Origin: Leptospiraceae bacterium
Lineage (GTDB): Bacteria > Spirochaetota > Leptospiria > Leptospirales > Leptospiraceae
Assembly (NCBI GenBank): GCA_024233865.1
Contig: JACKPA010000008.1
Coordinates: forward strand, 1 to 64,000
Direction of reading: 5' to 3'
Length of the DNA stretch: 64,000 bases
Every line of letters starts with the position of its first letter. The stretch's first letter is position 1. The position numbers and the translations under genes are program-made. The notes below the pieces were generated by a model, which was given only the letters and a program-made list of their open reading frames with translations, was not told where the DNA came from and made no database searches. Of this stretch, positions 8,070 through 17,700 are shown piece after piece.

Positions 8070-9878
8070 ATGAAAAAATTAAAAATTAAAAAATTAAAAA
8101 CAAAACTCATGTTGGCTTTTTCGGTTATTCCCATCTTTTTCTTGTTAGTGACAATTTTAATCATTTACAAAAATGATTCCGAATCCATTCGAAAAAAAGA
8201 ATTTAACAAACTTATTGCCATTCGAGACCTCAAGGTTTATGAGTTGAAAAATTGGATGGAGGAAAGGATGAATGATATAAAAATTTTATCTTTGGATCGC
8301 GAGATAAAAAAGATTGGAAATCCTTATATTAGTCTGGAAACCAGCCAAAGAATAAATGAAATTTTACAACGCTATGTGGAGAATTATCATCTCAGTTACA
8401 ATGAAATTTTTATTTTGAACTCTTCAACCGGTGTTGTAATGTTTTCAACACAGAAAGAGAGTGTCGGAAATGACGAATCACAAAATTTATATTATACGGA
8501 AACTTTAAGAACTAAAAAGATTTATATAAAAGACGTTCATTATTCAAAAAAACTAGGCAAACCAAGTTTAACAATTTCCATACCCGTTTTTTCTAAAAAA
8601 AATGGATCCCAAATTATAGGTGTTTTAGTTACTTGTATCGATTTGGAACACTCTTTGTATGAATTATTATTTAACAGAACCGGAATGGGGGAAACAGGCG
8701 AAACTCTGATCGTAAATAAAGATGTAATTGCCTTAAGTGAGCTTCGTTGGCACAAAAATGCACCTTTAAAACTTAAAATAAAGGCAAAGCCAGCCGTAAA
8801 TTCAGCCAAAGGAAATACTGGGATTTTAGAAACACCGGACTATAGAGGCGAACTTGTACTTGCTGCCTATACCTATGTACCCATTCCCGGTTGGGGTTTT
8901 GTTGCCAAACAAGACTTAAAAGAGGTGTATGAACCGATTGCAAAAATGATACAAAATTTTGTTATCATTTTTATTTTTACGTCCATTATTATCTACTTTA
9001 TTGCCCATTTTTTAGCAGAAGAAATATCCAGACCAATTATCAGCGATACAAACGAAAAGCTGATTATACAAACAAATGAATTAAAGGCACAAACCAAAAA
9101 GCTCCAAGAACAATCACAAAAGTTTCAAAACCAAAATATACTATTAGAAGCCCAGAGAAAAAAAATTGAAGAAGTAAACCAACTAAAAAGTCAGTTTTTA
9201 TCAAATATAAGCCATGAGCTAAGAACCCCTTTAAACTCCGTTTTAACTCTTTCCCAAGTTTTATTATTGCAATTAAGAGACCGAATAACAAATGAAGAAA
9301 GTAACTATTTAAAAATAATAGAGCGAAACGGAAATCAACTCTTATCTTTAATCAACAATATTCTGGATTTATCAAAAATCGAATCCGGTAAAATGGATAT
9401 GGTGCTTGAAGAAATATCTTTAAAATCGCTAATAAATCGGATTGTTGAAGCTATAGAACCAATAGCCCTTCAAAAAGGAATAGGTATAAAAGTAAACATA
9501 GATCAAAATATACCTACTGTACATACTGATGCACAAAGACTTTCACAGGTTTTTCAAAACGTAATGAGCAATGCAATCAAATTTACAAATGAAGGTAAAG
9601 TTGAAATTGAGTCTCATTACGATTCTGATTGGGTATCTATAGCTGTAATTGATACAGGAATAGGAATTCCGGAAAATTCACTTTCGGATATATTTGAAGA
9701 ATTCAGACAAGTGGATGGTTCGATTTCCAGGCAATACGGAGGCACAGGACTTGGTCTTTCAATAGCTAAAAAAATGATAGAATTATTAGGCGGAAATATA
9801 AAAGTGAAAAGTGAACTGGGAAAAGGAACCGAGTTTACTATAACTTTTCCGATCTCATTCCATGCAAACGAGAAGTGA
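8070..9878 (+). CDS. Membrane sensor histidine kinase with extracellular Cache-like domain
   Basis: A 602-residue kinase: transmembrane helix about 12-33, a periplasmic Cache-type sensor (about 34-290), a second transmembrane helix about 296-316, a coiled coil (about 330-375), then HisKA with the phosphorylated histidine at 382 in NISHELRTPLN. The HATPase domain follows, with N box QNVMSNAIKFT, G1 DTGIGIP, F box and G2 GGTGLGLS. The stretch after TM2 is short and does not show a clear HAMP. The next gene starts nine bases after this stop and encodes a hybrid regulator/kinase, so the two probably form one phosphorelay. The ligand of the sensor domain is unknown. Confidence 0.9.
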   Translation: MKKLKIKKLKTKLMLAFSVIPIFFLLVTILIIYKNDSESIRKKEFNKLIAIRDLKVYELKNWMEERMNDIKILSLDREIKKIGNPYISLETSQRINEILQRYVENYHLSYNEIFILNSSTGVVMFSTQKESVGNDESQNLYYTETLRTKKIYIKDVHYSKKLGKPSLTISIPVFSKKNGSQIIGVLVTCIDLEHSLYELLFNRTGMGETGETLIVNKDVIALSELRWHKNAPLKLKIKAKPAVNSAKGNTGILETPDYRGELVLAAYTYVPIPGWGFVAKQDLKEVYEPIAKMIQNFVIIFIFTSIIIYFIAHFLAEEISRPIISDTNEKLIIQTNELKAQTKKLQEQSQKFQNQNILLEAQRKKIEEVNQLKSQFLSNISHELRTPLNSVLTLSQVLLLQLRDRITNEESNYLKIIERNGNQLLSLINNILDLSKIESGKMDMVLEEISLKSLINRIVEAIEPIALQKGIGIKVNIDQNIPTVHTDAQRLSQVFQNVMSNAIKFTNEGKVEIESHYDSDWVSIAVIDTGIGIPENSLSDIFEEFRQVDGSISRQYGGTGLGLSIAKKMIELLGGNIKVKSELGKGTEFTITFPISFHANEK

Positions 9879-9887
9879 GTTTATTAA

Positions 9888-11477
9888 ATGAGCAAAATAC
9901 TTATAATTGACGATCAGATAGACAATCTAATTGCAATAGGTGCGTTGTTAAAAAATTTGATGAAAGATTCGGAAGTTCTTACCTCACAATCTGGAATAGA
10001 AGGAATAGAAATTACTAAAAAAGAACTTCCCGATACAATTTTATTGGATATACAAATGCCTAATATGGATGGTTTTGAGGTTTGTAAAAAACTGAAAAGC
10101 GATAACCAAACCAGACACATTCCCATTATAATGGTGACAGCAATTTATCGAGATTCCGAGAGCAGGGTTAAGGGACTTGAGTTGGGAGCTGATGCTTTTC
10201 TTTCCAAACCTGTTGACGGCAGTGAGTTAATCGCTCAAATTAATGTAATGCTGCGTATCAAAAAAGCAGAAGATAAACTAAGGAATGAAAAAGAACTTCT
10301 ACAGGATTTGGTGGAAGAAAGAACAAGGGAATTAAAAGAAGCCAAAGAAAAAGCAGAAAACTCAGACCGCTTGAAATCCATTTTTCTTGCCAATATGTCG
10401 CATGAAATACGAACTCCTATGAATAGTATTATCGGGTTCTCCGAAATACTTGGAAACCCAAACCTAACAGAGGAAAAAAAGAAAAAGTTCATTGGGCTGA
10501 TACAAATGTCTTCCAGGCAACTTCTTACCGTTATTACGGACATTATAGACATATCTAAAATTGATTCCAACCAAATGAAAGTTGTTGAAGTAGAAACTCA
10601 ACTAAATTCCCTATTACAGGAAATTTATGAAAACCTTTTAAATGAAAAAAATGTTATGAGAAAGGAGAAAATTGATTTAAGCTGCTTGAGTAGTTTGGAA
10701 AGGAAGGATGATGTTATTATAACCGACAAAAATCATCTAAAACATATTCTTACAAATCTGGTAAATAATGCCCTTAAGTTTACAGAAAGAGGATACATCA
10801 GATTTGGTTATGATATTCAGGAAAATAAGATCGTTTTTTTTGTAGAAGATACAGGGATTGGTATAAAGGAAGAAAGCAAAGAAGTTATTTTTGAAAGGTT
10901 TATGCAAGAAGATTATAAAGAAGCTTGTAGGTATGGTGGCATGGGCTTGGGGCTTGCCATTTCAAAAGGTTTAGTGAAGTTATTAAAGGGAGAAATTTGG
11001 GTTAAATCTAAAAAGAACAAAGGCTCTACTTTCTATTTTTCGATTCCTTACAAACCTGTTTGTATAATACCTTCTGATTTTGATGAAATAAGCATAAGTT
11101 CTTCTGGATGTGATTGGAGTGACAAATCTATTTTGATCGTAGAGGATGATATTATCAATTACAATTATCTGGAAGAAATCTTGAGTCCAACAAAGGTTCA
11201 GTGCATTTATGCAAGAAGCGGTTTAGATGCAATTCAAATATGTAAATCTGATATAAAAATTGATTTGATCTTAATGGATATACAACTACCGGATTTGGAT
11301 GGATACGAAACGACAAAAAAGATTAAAGAATTGAATCCCACAGTTTCTATCATAGCACAAACAGCTTATGCAACCAATGGAGACAAACAAAAGAGTTTTG
11401 AAGCGGGTTGTGATGATTACATTAGCAAACCTATAGACAGTCAGTTATTATATTCTCTAATTAGAAAATTTTTTTAA
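9888..11477 (+). CDS. Hybrid response regulator / histidine kinase (REC-HisKA-HATPase-REC)
   Basis: 529 residues, cytoplasmic. Domains in order: REC with phospho-acceptor D54 (LLDIQMPNMDG); coiled coil about 125-160; HisKA with H172 in NMSHEIRTPMN; HATPase (VNNALKFT, EDTGIGI, GGMGLGLA); C-terminal REC with D464 (LMDIQLPDLDG) and conserved lysine in SKPID. There is no DNA-binding output domain, so it relays phosphate or acts through a protein partner. It starts nine bases after the upstream kinase gene and is surely cotranscribed. The four possible phosphorylation sites of the pair (H382 of the kinase, D54, H172 and D464 here) would suit a multistep relay, but no HPt protein is encoded nearby. 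Confidence 0.9.
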   Translation: MSKILIIDDQIDNLIAIGALLKNLMKDSEVLTSQSGIEGIEITKKELPDTILLDIQMPNMDGFEVCKKLKSDNQTRHIPIIMVTAIYRDSESRVKGLELGADAFLSKPVDGSELIAQINVMLRIKKAEDKLRNEKELLQDLVEERTRELKEAKEKAENSDRLKSIFLANMSHEIRTPMNSIIGFSEILGNPNLTEEKKKKFIGLIQMSSRQLLTVITDIIDISKIDSNQMKVVEVETQLNSLLQEIYENLLNEKNVMRKEKIDLSCLSSLERKDDVIITDKNHLKHILTNLVNNALKFTERGYIRFGYDIQENKIVFFVEDTGIGIKEESKEVIFERFMQEDYKEACRYGGMGLGLAISKGLVKLLKGEIWVKSKKNKGSTFYFSIPYKPVCIIPSDFDEISISSSGCDWSDKSILIVEDDIINYNYLEEILSPTKVQCIYARSGLDAIQICKSDIKIDLILMDIQLPDLDGYETTKKIKELNPTVSIIAQTAYATNGDKQKSFEAGCDDYISKPIDSQLLYSLIRKFF

Positions 11478-11496
11478 GGCATAGAACGGGCAAAAT

Positions 11497-12741
11497 TTGA
11501 ATGTTACAATAGAAAGCATTGAAGAAGCTCACGAAAGATTAAAAGGTATCATTCGAGATACTCCTCTTGAATATTCCAAACGGCTTTCGGAAAAATACAA
11601 GGCAAACATTTACCTTAAACGCGAAGATTTGCAAGAAGTTCGATCTTTCAAGATACGAGGTGCTTTTAATAAAATAGCATCCCTTTCTGACGAAGAAAAG
11701 ACAAGGGGTATTGTTTGTGCGAGTGCTGGTAATCATGCCCAGGGCGTTGCCTTTAGCTGTTTTTATTTACAAATTTCAGGTACAATTTTTATGCCGGATA
11801 CAACTCCCAGGCAAAAGGTTAAAAAAGTTCGAAATTTTGGTGGTGAAAATGTGGAAATCATACTTACAGGTGAAACCTTTGATGATTCGTTTGCCCAAGC
11901 CGAAAACTTAAAAAAAGAAAAAAATGCTATTTTTGTTCATCCGTTCAATGATGAACTCGTGATTTCCGGACAAGGAACAGTAGGGAAAGAGATTTTTGAT
12001 GAGTTGGGAGAAAAGGTTGACTTTGTATTTTCGTCTGTTGGGGGAGGAGGGCTTGCTGCAGGATGTATGACTTACCTAAAAGAGAAAATTCGGCATTTAC
12101 ACTTTATTGGAGTTGAGCCGGCGGGAGCTCCGGCTATGTACGAATCCTTAAAAACCAATCGTGTTGTAACTCTTTCTCAGATTGACACCTTTGTGGACGG
12201 AGCTGCTGTCCGTCGAATCGGTGAAAAAAATTTTGAAATTTATAAAAATTATGCAGGTGAAGTTATTACGGTACCGGAAGGCAAAGTTTGCACAACCATG
12301 ATTGAACTTTATCAAAACGAAGGGATTGTTACCGAACCGGCTGGCGCTCTATCAGTGGCAGCACTGGATTTTGTTGCCTACAGGTTAAGAGGGAAAAACG
12401 TGGTTTGTATCATTAGCGGTGGCAATAATGACATACTACGTTATCCGGAAATTATGGAAAGAAGCCTTCGTTATGAGGGTTTGAAACACTATTTTATTAT
12501 TAATTTTACACAAAAGCCAGGTCAACTAAAAAAATTTGTGGAAGAAGTGCTTGGTCCCAATGATGATATTGTTCGTTTTGAATATATCAAAAAAACAAAT
12601 GCAGAAAAGGGACCAGCGTTTATAGGCATCGAACTCTCTGACAAAGATGATTACCAGCCTTTATTAAACAAATTGAATGAAATGAACTTTGATTTTCGTG
12701 TTGTATCGGATGATGATCTCTTTTACAAACACTTGGTTTAG
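11497..12741 (+). CDS. ilvA: L-threonine ammonia-lyase (threonine dehydratase), ACT-like C-terminus
   Basis: A 414-residue PLP enzyme that deaminates threonine to 2-oxobutanoate, the entry to isoleucine synthesis or threonine breakdown. The PLP lysine is K52 in SFKIRGA; the phosphate-binding loop SSVGGGGLAAG is present, as is CASAGNHAQGVA. After about residue 325 a single ACT-like regulatory domain follows (HYFIINFTQKPGQL), the arrangement of the shorter IlvA form. The start codon appears to be TTG at 11497, 19 bases after the stop of the hybrid kinase gene; the Shine-Dalgarno is weak. Downstream it faces the oxidoreductase operon across about 160 bp of repeat-bearing DNA. Confidence 0.9.
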   Translation: MNVTIESIEEAHERLKGIIRDTPLEYSKRLSEKYKANIYLKREDLQEVRSFKIRGAFNKIASLSDEEKTRGIVCASAGNHAQGVAFSCFYLQISGTIFMPDTTPRQKVKKVRNFGGENVEIILTGETFDDSFAQAENLKKEKNAIFVHPFNDELVISGQGTVGKEIFDELGEKVDFVFSSVGGGGLAAGCMTYLKEKIRHLHFIGVEPAGAPAMYESLKTNRVVTLSQIDTFVDGAAVRRIGEKNFEIYKNYAGEVITVPEGKVCTTMIELYQNEGIVTEPAGALSVAALDFVAYRLRGKNVVCIISGGNNDILRYPEIMERSLRYEGLKHYFIINFTQKPGQLKKFVEEVLGPNDDIVRFEYIKKTNAEKGPAFIGIELSDKDDYQPLLNKLNEMNFDFRVVSDDDLFYKHLV

Positions 12742-12820
12742 CTGGTTGTTCAATAAAGCAAGTTCTATTCTTTCTATGACGTTTCAAAAATCGTGCTAAT
12801 TTTGGCGTTTTACAGTTCCC

Positions 12821-12898
12821 TTCGACACTTCAACAAAATCAGTACATCGCTACGCTCAAAGGGCCAACACTTTTTTGAAACCTTAAGCGTAGTCGAAA
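12821..12898. repeat. Intergenic copies of a GAGCGTAGTCGAA-like small repeat
   Basis: Between the convergent ilvA and oxidoreductase genes lie CCCTTCGACACTTC, CGCTACGCTCAAAGGG and AAGCGTAGTCGAAAC, variants of a small element also present at 41431-41474 and, more diverged, at 1524-1539 and 3100-3116. No gene is seen here. The inverted arrangement could form hairpins and act as a bidirectional terminator. Confidence 0.5.
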
Positions 12899-12902
12899 CA
12901 TA

Positions 12903-14771
12903 TCACAATTCTTGTAAAAACATCCTCAATGCTTCTTTGATCTCACCTGGCATAAACGGTCTGCCAAGCACTCTAGAATAACAATCTACATCCACTAACG
13001 TTTTTGCCCGTAAATAAAAAGCGAGCTGACTCATACGCCTGTTTTCCTCATCTATATACGGAGCATTCTCAGGATCGCTATAATTTAGCTCCACCGTTAC
13101 TACCTTCTTAAATTTCAAGAAAATCTCTTTTAAACCAGGTTGCAAAGGACTTAAAAATTTCAAGTGCAAAGAAGAAATTCTATGCCCTTCGCTTTGCAAA
13201 TCCGTAACCGCTTCTTCAATCGCTCCTCTTGTAGAGCCCCAGCCAATTACCAATAAATCACCATCATCCTCTCCGAATAAGGTTGGCTTTTTTAAACTTT
13301 TTTGCAAAACAGCCAGTTTACGACTCCGCATTTTGTGCCCTAATTCATTGGTTTCCGTATCATAACGCACAAGACCAGAACGATTGTGATTCAAGGTAGA
13401 TGTCATACTTACCCCGTTTTTCTGCCCTGGAATTAACCTTTGTGAAAGACCTGTCTCCTGATCCCAGTCAAAGCCAAGTCCTCCCGGTTCTACCGGATCA
13501 AGAGATGGAGGAACAGGAATACTGTTTTCAAGAACTTCAGGACGAGGGAACAACTGAACCCCCGTTGCCAAATTGGCATCAGACAAAATGATCACCAACA
13601 TCCTAAATTCATCCGCAATCTTCCTTGCCGTTTTCAGAACGTAGTAACATTCTTCTATGGTAGAAGGTGCAATAATCACTTTTGGAGCATCTCCGGGAGT
13701 ATTAAAAAGGCAGGAAAGTAAGTCACTCTGCTCTACTTTGGTTGGAAGTCCCGTACTTGGTCCTCCTCTCTGTACATCAATCACTACCAAAGGAATTTCT
13801 GTCATCACCGTTAATCCAAGAAACTCTGTTTTGAGAGCAAGTCCAGGTCCGGATGTAATGGTAATTGCCGGTTTTCCAGCATAGGCAGCACCCACTGCAA
13901 CCCCTATAGCTGCAATTTCATCTTCGGCTTGGTGAACAAAACCGCCAAAGTCTTCTAAGAGACCAGACAAAAAATGGGAAGCAGAAGTAGCTGGTGTAAT
14001 AGGATACATAGAGCAGATTTCAAATCCTGCTACTATAGTTCCCAGAGCCAACGCCTGGTTTCCATTCATTGCCACCGTCAGATAAGGAGAGGGAATCGCT
14101 TCCACTTCAAATTGAAAGGGAAATACATCTTCCGCAAAACGATAACCATTTTCGACTAATTCAATGTTTTGATCTTTAACACTCCCTGATTTTTTAGCAA
14201 ATGTTTGAAGAACACACCCTCGTAGTATGTCCAAATCTCTGGAGTACAGGTAACAAAGTACACCTACCGCAAACATATTCTTTCCTTGTCTTGGATCGTC
14301 TATAACCTTTTTTGTCTCTTCTTCTATTGGAATCTCATAGATTTGAGCTCCTTTCTGACGCAAGTTTGACAGGATTTTTTTGTACCCTTCACGAATCTCG
14401 ATTAGGTCATGAGTTGCCCACATACTATCAATGATAATAACCGCATCCGAAGTAACAGAATCAGCGTTTACTCTAGAAAGCAATGACATCTCATTGAATG
14501 CCAAAACTACATTGGCTCTGTTTCCACCGTTTGTGATTGGCTTTGTCCCCAATCGTATCCGGTTTCCGGAAGCACTCCCCAGAGTATGGGGAGGTGGTTG
14601 GATTTCAGAGGGAATGATTTCTACAGTCCAGAGGCTGTTTCCCATCTTTCCACAAACTTGGGCAAACGTTACTCCTGCTTTTTGGGCACCTTCGCCAGCA
14701 TCCGAAACAATTTCTATAACATGGTCTTGGATTGCTATTTTTGTTTTTTCTTTTACTTGTGTTTGTACCAT
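12903..14771 (-). CDS. 2-oxoacid:acceptor oxidoreductase, alpha subunit with N-terminal gamma domain (KorA type)
   Basis: 622 residues in the fused gamma-alpha arrangement of 2-oxoglutarate:ferredoxin oxidoreductase KorA. The gamma part (about 15-190) has GNRIRLGTKPITNGGNRA-like and VVLAFNEM segments. The alpha part (from about 225) has GNQALALGTIVAGF, the MYPITPAT motif and SGPGLALKTE. The enzyme class oxidatively decarboxylates a 2-oxoacid to acyl-CoA with ferredoxin or flavodoxin as acceptor. The thiamine-diphosphate beta subunit (KorB) that normally follows is missing: the next gene downstream is ilvA on the other strand. The gene starts 13 bases after the NifJ-like gene, so its partner may be the TPP-binding part of that large protein. 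The substrate cannot be fixed from sequence. Confidence 0.85.
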   Translation of the reverse strand: MVQTQVKEKTKIAIQDHVIEIVSDAGEGAQKAGVTFAQVCGKMGNSLWTVEIIPSEIQPPPHTLGSASGNRIRLGTKPITNGGNRANVVLAFNEMSLLSRVNADSVTSDAVIIIDSMWATHDLIEIREGYKKILSNLRQKGAQIYEIPIEEETKKVIDDPRQGKNMFAVGVLCYLYSRDLDILRGCVLQTFAKKSGSVKDQNIELVENGYRFAEDVFPFQFEVEAIPSPYLTVAMNGNQALALGTIVAGFEICSMYPITPATSASHFLSGLLEDFGGFVHQAEDEIAAIGVAVGAAYAGKPAITITSGPGLALKTEFLGLTVMTEIPLVVIDVQRGGPSTGLPTKVEQSDLLSCLFNTPGDAPKVIIAPSTIEECYYVLKTARKIADEFRMLVIILSDANLATGVQLFPRPEVLENSIPVPPSLDPVEPGGLGFDWDQETGLSQRLIPGQKNGVSMTSTLNHNRSGLVRYDTETNELGHKMRSRKLAVLQKSLKKPTLFGEDDGDLLVIGWGSTRGAIEEAVTDLQSEGHRISSLHLKFLSPLQPGLKEIFLKFKKVVTVELNYSDPENAPYIDEENRRMSQLAFYLRAKTLVDVDCYSRVLGRPFMPGEIKEALRMFLQEL

Positions 14772-14784
14772 TTCATAACCTCTA

Positions 14785-17700
14785 TTAATTCATCGACACT
14801 GGTATTTGTCCGACGTTTGCCAACTGCATCAAAGAAGAAGTAAACTTTTGTATCATTTGAACTTGAATTTCTTCTCTGATCTTCTCTTCTTTTACGGTTG
14901 TTTCCGAAAGTCCAGCCAGAAATTTCAGTGTCTTCCAAAACTGTCCTCTATCACGAGTAGCGGCAACGATCTCCTCGGACACAAGTAAGCGATTGAGACC
15001 TTTTTTGGCATCTAACGCCCAGATATAAGGATACTTTCCGACTTTTTCTTCTTCTCCCATTTCCAAGAACTCTGCCAAAGGAACCATCTTTTCATCATCC
15101 CAAGTATCGTGAGGAGCTTTTTTAAAGTGTTTACGGAATCTACCTTCTGTGGTAGCGTAATCCGCGAAGGTCATCTGTATTTTCATTACTTTTTCAACTC
15201 CTCTTTCATCCCGATACTTCAACTCATATTCAGGCCAGAGGTTTTCTATTTCAGGGTTTCCATCCAGATTAAAACAATCTTTGACTGCTTCTCCCTTATC
15301 CGGGTTAAACTTGAATACGGGATATGTGCGAGATTCGAGAGCAAGTTTGGTTTGTTGGTAAGTTACATCGTCAGCAACACCATGCTCCGCCGGACAACTG
15401 CAAAAGATATTAAAAACAGCTGGTCTTTTGGAACGCAAACCTTCGATAAAACCTTCTATCATGTGGCTTGGTGTTGCCATACTACTTTGCATGATGTAAG
15501 AAGTACGGTGAGCGAATCCAATCAGTCCGATTTCTTTACGAAGCTCTTCCTTGCCATGATCTATCTTTCCATAAGAAGCCATATCACTGACCTGTCCAGA
15601 AAAACCGGAAGTACAAGCCTGTCCGCCTGTGTTAGAATACACCTGCGTATCAAGGATCACAACTTTGATAGGTTTGCCACTCATCATCATTCGTGACAAG
15701 TTTTGGAAGCCTATGTCATACATAGCCCCGTCACCACCAACGGCAACTACAGGTGGAGAAAGGTGGTATTCTTCATCCGTAAAGTCTTTCCAAGTGAAGT
15801 AGGTTAAATCCTCTCTTGTTCGTAAGCCAAGTTCCATTTCTGCCTGACGAACCGTTCTAAACTGTTGACTCATTTTGCTCATGTGTCCTTCAAAGATCCC
15901 CATTGCAAGAGACGGGCTATCTTGGAATAGATTATTTGCCCAAGGAAAAGGATAAGGATTCACAGGATAGGTAGAACCCCAAACCGAAGAACAGCCTGTA
16001 GAGTTAATCAAACCGAGATTGGCGCGTCCTGTACCGGTAGTTCCCGTTATATAACGCCATTTGATTTGTTTCAGGTCTTGGATCAGATGGGCAATTTCTT
16101 TTAATTTTTGGGAATCAACGGTTCCCATTTCGCCTTCCATTTCTGCTGATATTTGAGAACGAGTCCACTTTTCGTGGTGAACGTCACTCAAGATTTTTTC
16201 CAACATACCAGCGTCTTTCAAATCCGGAGTCAGGCTTTCACGAACCTTGCTTTCGAGTTTAAAAATAAGCTCATCTATTTTTTGCAAATGTACGGCTACC
16301 TTATTTTGCATAAGTGCCGTTACCGTGCTAGTAAAGAGGTGCAGAACTGACTTTTCAGCACATCCAAGACAAGCTCCGTCACCGCCTACCATAGACATAT
16401 AGTTGTTTTTGTTTAGTAGCAGGTTTTCCAAAGCTCCAATTCCTTCTTCCAAATCATCGATACGAGTGAATTTTTGCTTGGTATTGGGGAGGTCTAACCA
16501 AAAGTCCCAATTTTTCTTCATTGTTGCAACTGATTCTTCCGTTTGTTGAACGTGTAACAAAGCATTGTCGTTACAAACAGAAACACATTCCATACAGCCT
16601 TTGCAAGTAGAAGGATTAATGGTAATGGAAAGTAAACCACCCGATCCTTTTTCTTGTTTTTCGAGTCTGTCATAAAAAGCTCTGGTGACAGAAAATTGAT
16701 AATCTTTTATGTCATTCCAAAAGAAATCCAATTCTTTTCCCAATTCTGTTTTTTCGGTTTCGCCTAGTGTCGACTCTCTTGTGATTTCTTTAATGCCCAT
16801 TTTCAAGTGTTCATGGAAAGAATCCGTCACAAGTCCTTTGGCAATTTTAGCTCTCACTTTTTCTTCCAAAGGTTGAAGAAGGGGTGTAACATACTTCATG
16901 CTATTTCCCATTTTTTCTTGTCTTTTGATAACACTTTCAAATATATCACTTACTTCGTTTACCAAACCGGGAATCGCAGAATCAGGGCACATTGTCCAAC
17001 ACGTTCCGCAACCAGTACACCTTTCTGCTACCCATTGCGGATGCTCAAAACGAATATTGGTCATGTCTCGGAAAACACCAGTCGCAGCCGGAATCAAACT
17101 AACTCCCACAAACGGATCTGCAATAATATCGTTTCCTTTTCCCGTTTTGTAAAACTGTCCTGTTTGTTCCCAAAAGCGGTGTATATCGGTTTTGGAACTT
17201 TGGTTGGCTGGAATTCTTTCCAACATAAACGGAATATCTTCGGGAGCTTTTCCATTTCCATTCCTTTCTTCCGAAACTTTTAACTCTGTTATGGCTCTTG
17301 TTTCATGGAAACCTTTATAAACCACACGCAAATTGTCTTCAACAACCCTTTCTCCTTTTGTTCCAAACTTTGCCAAGAGTTGCTCTTTTATTTTAGCAAA
17401 CAGCTCATCCTCACTCAATTTTCCACGTAGCTGTTCGCTCACTGCAAAAAAACTACCTTGAAAAGCCATGCCCTGCATACGATATTGTAGCTCCGGATCA
17501 GTAGCTTCTTCTTTTGCAATTTTGAATGCATCTATAAAATAAATTTTAATATCATTGTCAATAATCTGTTTTTGGTATAGCTTTGGAATACTTGCCCACA
17601 CCAAACTTGGATCTTTCTGGTCACTTTGGATAATAAACAATCCACCTTTTTTTAGACCAGCCAAAGGATTTGAATTTTTAAATACGTTAGGGTCTGGAGA

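Noticed and set aside
16807..17283. 158-codon plus-strand frame opposite the NifJ-like gene
   Set aside because: It lies entirely antisense to conserved ferredoxin-domain coding sequence and has no family resemblance or start signals.
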